DNA from: Solirubrobacteraceae bacterium
GTDB lineage: Bacteria > Actinomycetota > Thermoleophilia > Solirubrobacterales > Solirubrobacteraceae
Reading direction: 5' to 3'
DNA length: 64,000 nt
Assembly (NCBI GenBank): GCA_025451035.1
Contig: JANWLE010000010.1
Span: 42,951 to 106,950, forward strand
In this document: positions 60,391 through 64,000 of the stretch, in pieces
How positions within the stretch are numbered: the first letter of the stretch is position 1
Layout of the letters: the number at the start of each line of letters is the position of its first letter
Translations under genes and position numbers: made by a program
The notes under the pieces: generated by a model
Database searches by the model: none
What the model was told of the DNA's origin: nothing
The model's input: the letters and a program-made list of their open reading frames with translations, nothing else

Positions 60391-60659
60391 CTCACCTTCC
60401 CCGAGCCGGCATGGCCACGGAAGTGGCGGGTGGGAGCGAACTCGCCGAGCTTGTGGCCGACCATCGACTCGCTGACGAACACGGGGACGTGCTTCTTGCC
60501 GTCGTGCACGGCGATCGTGTGACCGACCATGTCGGGGAAGATCGTCGAGGCGCGCGACCAGGTCCTAAGCATCTGCTTGCTGTTGGAGGCGTTCAGAGCT
60601 TCGACACGCTTCATCAGACGCTCCTGCACCCATGGACCCTTCTTGCTAGAGCGGCTCAT
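60387..60659 (-). CDS. rpsS: Ribosomal protein S19
   Basis: The 90-residue protein reads [20 protein letters not shown] with [20 protein letters not shown] and [14 protein letters not shown], the canonical S19. Starts and stops overlap both neighbours by 4 bases. Confidence 0.98.
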   Translation of the reverse strand: MSRSSKKGPWVQERLMKRVEALNASNSKQMLRTWSRASTIFPDMVGHTIAVHDGKKHVPVFVSESMVGHKLGEFAPTRHFRGHAGSGKVR

Positions 60660-61501
60660 CGGCTCCTGCCCTTCCCGCGGCGGCGGCCGCGCACTATGTA
60701 CTTGTCGGAACCCTTGTTCTTCTTACGGGTGCGGTAGCCGAGCGTGGGCACGCCCCAAGGAGTGACGGGGTGGCGACCGGCGGTGGTGGAGCCCTCACCG
60801 CCGCCATGCGGGTGGTCGACCGGGTTCATGGCGACTCCGCGGGTCTGCGGGCGCACGCCCATGTGACGCTTGCGCCCGGCCTTGCCGACCTTCACGTTCT
60901 GGTGCTCGGCGTTGCCGATCACGCCGACAGTGGCGCGGCACTCGGCGCGCACCATGCGCATCTCGCCCGAGGGCAGGCGCAGGGTCGCCATGTCGCCGTC
61001 CTTGGCCATCAGTTGCACCGAGGAGCCCGCGGAACGCGCCATCTGTCCGCCGCGGCCGGGCTGCAGCTCTACGTTGTGCACAACGGTGCCGACGGGCATG
61101 CGGGCGAGCTCCATGCAGTTGCCGACAGCGATGTCAGCGCCCTCGCCGGAGGCCACAGTCATGCCGACAGTCAGGCGCGCGGGCGCAAGTATGTAGCTCT
61201 TGACGCCGTCGACGTAGTGCAAAAGGGCTATGTAGGCGGAGCGGTTGGGGTCGTACTCGATCGCCGCGACCTTCGCCGGCACGCCGTCCTTGCGGCGCTT
61301 GAAGTCGATCTTGCGGTAGGCGCGCTTGGCGCCGCCGCCGCGGTGACGGGAGGTCTTGCGTCCGTAGGAGTTGCGTCCGCCGCTCTTCTTGATCCCTTCG
61401 ACGAGTGTCTTCTCAGGCTTGTCCTTGGTGATCTCGGCGAAGTCGGGGTAGGACACGAAGCGCATCCCGGGGCTTGTGGGTTTGGGCTTGCGTATCGGCA
61501 T
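60656..61501 (-). CDS. rplB: Ribosomal protein L2
   Basis: The 281-residue protein has the conserved [40 protein letters not shown] and the C-terminal [17 protein letters not shown], the essential L2 signature at the peptidyl transferase region. Confidence 0.98.
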   Translation of the reverse strand: MPIRKPKPTSPGMRFVSYPDFAEITKDKPEKTLVEGIKKSGGRNSYGRKTSRHRGGGAKRAYRKIDFKRRKDGVPAKVAAIEYDPNRSAYIALLHYVDGVKSYILAPARLTVGMTVASGEGADIAVGNCMELARMPVGTVVHNVELQPGRGGQMARSAGSSVQLMAKDGDMATLRLPSGEMRMVRAECRATVGVIGNAEHQNVKVGKAGRKRHMGVRPQTRGVAMNPVDHPHGGGEGSTTAGRHPVTPWGVPTLGYRTRKKNKGSDKYIVRGRRRGKGRSR

Positions 61502-61800
61502 CAGCTATCGGCTCCCTCGAGTCCCTGGAAGATTGGGATGCTCTGGCCCTCACGCACCTGCACGATCGCCTTCTTCCAGCTGCGAGTGCGGCCGCGAGAG
61601 ACGCCGCGGCGCTTGGGCTTTGACTTCACGTTGACTGTGCGCACCTCGACGACGTGCACGTCGAACAGCGACTCGATCGCCTGGCGGATCTGCGTCTTGT
61701 GAGCGTCCGGGTGCACACGGAAGGTGTACTTGTGCGCCGCTGACAGCACATAGCTCTTCTCCGAGACGACGGGCCGGATGATGACCTGAGAGTGATCCAT
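61501..61800 (-). CDS. rplW: Ribosomal protein L23
   Basis: The 99-residue protein has [20 protein letters not shown] and [21 protein letters not shown]23 at the tunnel exit docks trigger factor and SRP. Confidence 0.97.
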   Translation of the reverse strand: MDHSQVIIRPVVSEKSYVLSAAHKYTFRVHPDAHKTQIRQAIESLFDVHVVEVRTVNVKSKPKRRGVSRGRTRSWKKAIVQVREGQSIPIFQGLEGADS

Positions 61801-62510
61801 CAGTCAGCCACCTCCTCGGGCTGCGGCTGCTCGCCGTCTGCGGCCTTGGCCTTCGCGGACTGCTTGGGCTCGGCGGTGCTCGCGGCGTCACGTGCGCCGC
61901 CCTTTGCGCGTGCGCAGAGCGCCTCCAAAGCGGCGGAGGACACGAGCAGCGAGGCAGCCCCGACGATGTCGACGACGCCGACATTCTCGTGCGTGAGCAC
62001 CGCCACCCGCATGATGTTGCGAAACGACAGCGCCGCGTCGCGCTCGGCGGCGTCTAGCACGAGGAGCGTCGGCTGCGGCTGATCCCACTTTGCGAGCAGC
62101 TCCGCGGCCTGCTTGGTGGCGGGGGCGCCGAAGGCGGTTGCGTCCAGCACGGCGATCGAGCCACGCTCGGCGTGCAGCGATAGCGCGCTGCGTAGCGCGG
62201 CGCGACGCTCCTTGCGGTTGACCTTGAAGGTGTAGGAGCGCGGGTGGGGGCCGAACACGACGCCTCCCCCGGTCCACACAGGCGAGCGCGAGGAGCCGGC
62301 GCGCGCGCGGCCGGTGCCCTTCTGGCGCCATGGCTTGGAGCCGCCGCCGGAGACCATGCCACGCGTCTTGGTGGCGGCGGTGCCGCGCCGGCGGGCCGCC
62401 TGCTCGGCGCGCACGCTCTCGTGCACGAGCGGTCTCTTGAACGGCGTCGCGAAGACGCCCTCGTCGAGCTTGACCTTCTTGGCAGCTCCGAGCATCGGCG
62501 CCTCAGCCAT
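61800..62510 (-). CDS. rplD: Ribosomal protein L4
   Basis: The 236-residue protein contains GTAATKTRGMVSGGGSKPWR, KGTGRARAGSSRSPVWTGGG and the globular C-domain with LDATAFGAPATKQAAELLAK. A short Lys/Ala/Glu tail extends the C-terminus. L4 is known to autoregulate the S10 operon in some bacteria; no matching site is evident. Confidence 0.97.
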   Translation of the reverse strand: MAEAPMLGAAKKVKLDEGVFATPFKRPLVHESVRAEQAARRRGTAATKTRGMVSGGGSKPWRQKGTGRARAGSSRSPVWTGGGVVFGPHPRSYTFKVNRKERRAALRSALSLHAERGSIAVLDATAFGAPATKQAAELLAKWDQPQPTLLVLDAAERDAALSFRNIMRVAVLTHENVGVVDIVGAASLLVSSAALEALCARAKGGARDAASTAEPKQSAKAKAADGEQPQPEEVAD

Positions 62511-63120
62511 CGCTGCGCACCTCCACGAAGCTTCCTCGCGGCCCGGGGACAGATCCGCGCACGAGCATCAGGTTCTCCTTCACGTCAAGCGAGACGATCT
62601 CAAGGCCTGGCTGGGTGACGCGCTTGTTGCCCATCTGCCCGGGGCCGCGGATTCCCTTGGCGACACGGGCCGGCCACGCCGACGCCCCGATCGAGCCGGG
62701 CGCTCGCACGTTGTGCGAACCGTGAGACTTCGGACCGCTGCTGAAGTTGTGGCGCTTGATCGTGCCCTGGAAGCCCTTGCCCTTGGAGACGCCGGAGATC
62801 TTCACTCGTGTGCCGACCTCGAACGACTCGACCGTGACCGACTCGCCGAGCTCGACGCCCGGGAGCTCGTCGCGGAACTCGACGAGGTGCTTCATCGGCG
62901 GTGCGTCGGCCTTCTTGAGGTGGCCGAGCTCCGCGCGGGTGAGGTGCTTCTCCTTGCTGGCTCCGTACGCGAGCTGCACGGCCTCATAGCCGTCGCGCTC
63001 GGTCGTGCGAACCGCTGTCACGGGACAGGGCCCGGCCTGCAGCACAGTCACGCGCGCGACCGTGCCGTCCTCCTGGAAGACCTGGGTCATACCGAGCTTC
63101 TTGGCGAGAATCGCGGGCAT
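62503..63120 (-). CDS. rplC: Ribosomal protein L3
   Basis: The 205-residue protein has KKLGMTQVFQEDGTVARVTV and the core loop GVSKGKGFQGTIKRHNFSSG, MGNKRVTQ and MLVRGSVPGPRGSFVEVR. Starts and stops fit between rpsJ and rplD. Confidence 0.98.
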   Translation of the reverse strand: MPAILAKKLGMTQVFQEDGTVARVTVLQAGPCPVTAVRTTERDGYEAVQLAYGASKEKHLTRAELGHLKKADAPPMKHLVEFRDELPGVELGESVTVESFEVGTRVKISGVSKGKGFQGTIKRHNFSSGPKSHGSHNVRAPGSIGASAWPARVAKGIRGPGQMGNKRVTQPGLEIVSLDVKENLMLVRGSVPGPRGSFVEVRSDG

Positions 63121-63129
63121 CGCTTACGG

Positions 63130-63456
63130 CTAGGAGGCGAGACGGATCTCGATGTCGACGCCAGCCGGGAGGTGGTCCAGGCGCTGTAGCGAGTCGACCG
63201 TCTTCGGTGTCGGCTGGTGGATGTCGATCAGGCGCTTGTGCGTGCGGATCTCGAAGTGCTCGCGCGAGTCCTTGTCCTTGAAGGGCGAGCGGATCACGCA
63301 GTACACGTTCTTCTCGGTGGGCAGCGGCACAGGCCCGGATACGGTCGCGCCGGTCCGGGTCGCGGTGTCCACGATCTCCTTCGCCGCGGACTCGATCGCG
63401 GATGTGTCGTACGCCTTCAGGCGGATACGGATCTTGTTTTGGTTGGCGGCTGCCAT
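63130..63456 (-). CDS. rpsJ: Ribosomal protein S10
   Basis: The 108-residue protein shows [40 protein letters not shown] and [21 protein letters not shown]10 also takes part in transcription antitermination with NusB/NusG. It is the first gene of the S10 operon; the leader lies upstream at 63457-63640. Confidence 0.98.
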   Translation of the reverse strand: MAAANQNKIRIRLKAYDTSAIESAAKEIVDTATRTGATVSGPVPLPTEKNVYCVIRSPFKDKDSREHFEIRTHKRLIDIHQPTPKTVDSLQRLDHLPAGVDIEIRLAS

Positions 63457-63578
63457 AAGAGCTCTCTGCTAGTGGTCCTCTGCTGTTGTTCCTGCGTGAC
63501 GTCTGTGCTGCCTGTTTGACTCACTTCTCTGCTCCCCGGGCAGCGGGGCGCGGGGATGTCCTCGGGCGGCGAGAGAAA

Positions 63579-63603
63579 GGGCGGACTCACGGGGAATCCG
63601 CCC
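63579..63603 (-). terminator. Attenuator-like hairpin in the S10 leader
   Basis: On the minus strand GGGCGGA and TCCGCCC form a 7-bp stem with an 11-base loop, followed by TTTCTCTC. It lies between the tuf terminator and the rpsJ start, so it is either a second terminator of tuf or an attenuator of the ribosomal operon. Confidence 0.55.
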
Positions 63604-63647
63604 CCTCGATCCCACGCCGCGGCGGGGCCGTATTCGTATCGGACTAC

Positions 63648-63686
63648 AAAAAGGGGCTCCCCGGTGGTCCTCCGGGGAACGCCCCC
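63648..63686 (-). terminator. Terminator of tuf
   Basis: Just after the EF-Tu stop, GGGGCGTTCCCCGG and CCGGGGAGCCCC form an imperfect GC-rich hairpin (7-base loop) and are followed by TTTTT on the minus strand. It separates the tuf transcription unit from the S10 operon. Confidence 0.75.
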
Positions 63687-63692
63687 TTGGTA

Positions 63693-64000
63693 CTACTCGA
63701 TGATCTCGCTGACCACGCCCGAGCCGACCGTGCGACCGCCCTCTCGGATGGCGAATCGCAGACCTTGGTCCATGGCGATCGGCTGGATCAGCTCGATCTC
63801 CATCTGGACATTGTCGCCCGGCATGACCATCTCGACGCCCTCGGGCAGCTTGGCCACGCCGGTGACGTCTGTTGTGCGGAAGTAGAACTGTGGCCTGTAG
63901 CCGGTGAAGAAGGGGGTGTGACGGCCACCCTCCTCCTTCTTGAGCACGTAGACCTCGGACTTGAACTTGGTGTGCGGGGTGATCGACCCCGGCTTGCACA
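63693..64000 (-). CDS. tuf: Elongation factor Tu, C-terminal part (partial)
   Basis: Only the last ~101 residues are in the window, covering domains 2/3. [60 protein letters not shown] and [18 protein letters not shown] are diagnostic of EF-Tu. The GTPase domain lies beyond the right edge. A terminator follows. Confidence 0.97.
   Translation of the reverse strand, partial: CKPGSITPHTKFKSEVYVLKKEEGGRHTPFFTGYRPQFYFRTTDVTGVAKLPEGVEMVMPGDNVQMEIELIQPIAMDQGLRFAIREGGRTVGSGVVSEIIE

Noticed and set aside
1..64000. CRISPR array, insertion sequence, prophage or rRNA operon
   Set aside because: No regularly spaced repeats, no transposase, no phage structural genes and no rRNA were seen; the only mobile signature is the tRNA-Pro island.

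Overview
The window is chromosomal DNA from a high-GC Gram-positive bacterium, most likely an actinomycete of the class Thermoleophilia (Solirubrobacterales-like). This is inferred from the high GC content, frequent GTG/TTG starts, a coproporphyrin-type heme gene cluster, a zinc-type S14 and a standard alpha/spc/S10 ribosomal cluster. No 16S rRNA is present, so the placement is by gene content only.

Region 1 (1-12 kb) starts with a truncated NarL-type response regulator. A tight heme operon follows (hemE, hemH, hemY), and its last gene overlaps a convergent, degenerate histidine kinase by 162 bp. Next come a GH76 glycosidase, a Cys-rich HTH regulator, a DUF2269 membrane protein, and a hemerythrin/ferredoxin pair that diverge across a dyad also found upstream of the HTH regulator. 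A MarR-CLC operon starts at a perfect 14-bp-arm palindrome.

Region 2 (12-25 kb) holds small stress-type genes (SHOCT, flavodoxin, NTF2-like, small membrane proteins) and a Ca2+/cation antiporter behind a leader that looks structured. A complete potassium-uptake locus follows: kdpD kinase half, kdpE, a 26-residue peptide, kdpF, kdpA, kdpC, kdpB and the kdpD sensor half. The A-C-B order and the split KdpD are its notable features.

Region 3 (25-36 kb) holds a large secreted beta-helix protein, a lactate-type oxidase, a GST, an NTF2-like gene broken by an in-frame TGA, and a methyltransferase. After these comes a 3.6-kb genomic island at the 3' end of tRNA-Pro(CGG), flanked by 24-bp direct repeats. 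It carries an AbrB/Doc and an Xre/RES toxin-antitoxin pair, a tRNA-Glu-like gene with an inverted copy of its own anticodon arm downstream, and an excisionase-like HTH protein, but no integrase. An internal diverged repeat suggests two stacked elements.

Region 4 (35-47 kb) is housekeeping: Nif3-like protein, acyl-CoA synthetase, aminotransferase, patatin, D-Ala-D-Ala carboxypeptidase, LigA, SurE and TruA.

Region 5 (47-64 kb, all minus strand) is the ribosomal supercluster from tuf through S10-spc-alpha to rplQ. infA is missing at its usual place. Long low-complexity extensions occur on S17, L22 and S3.

The best candidates for undescribed biology are the tRNA-Pro island with its tRNA/inverted-anticodon-arm cassette and sRNA-like terminator unit, the shared dyad around the hemerythrin/ferredoxin genes, the MarR-CLC palindrome, and the leader of the cation exchanger.
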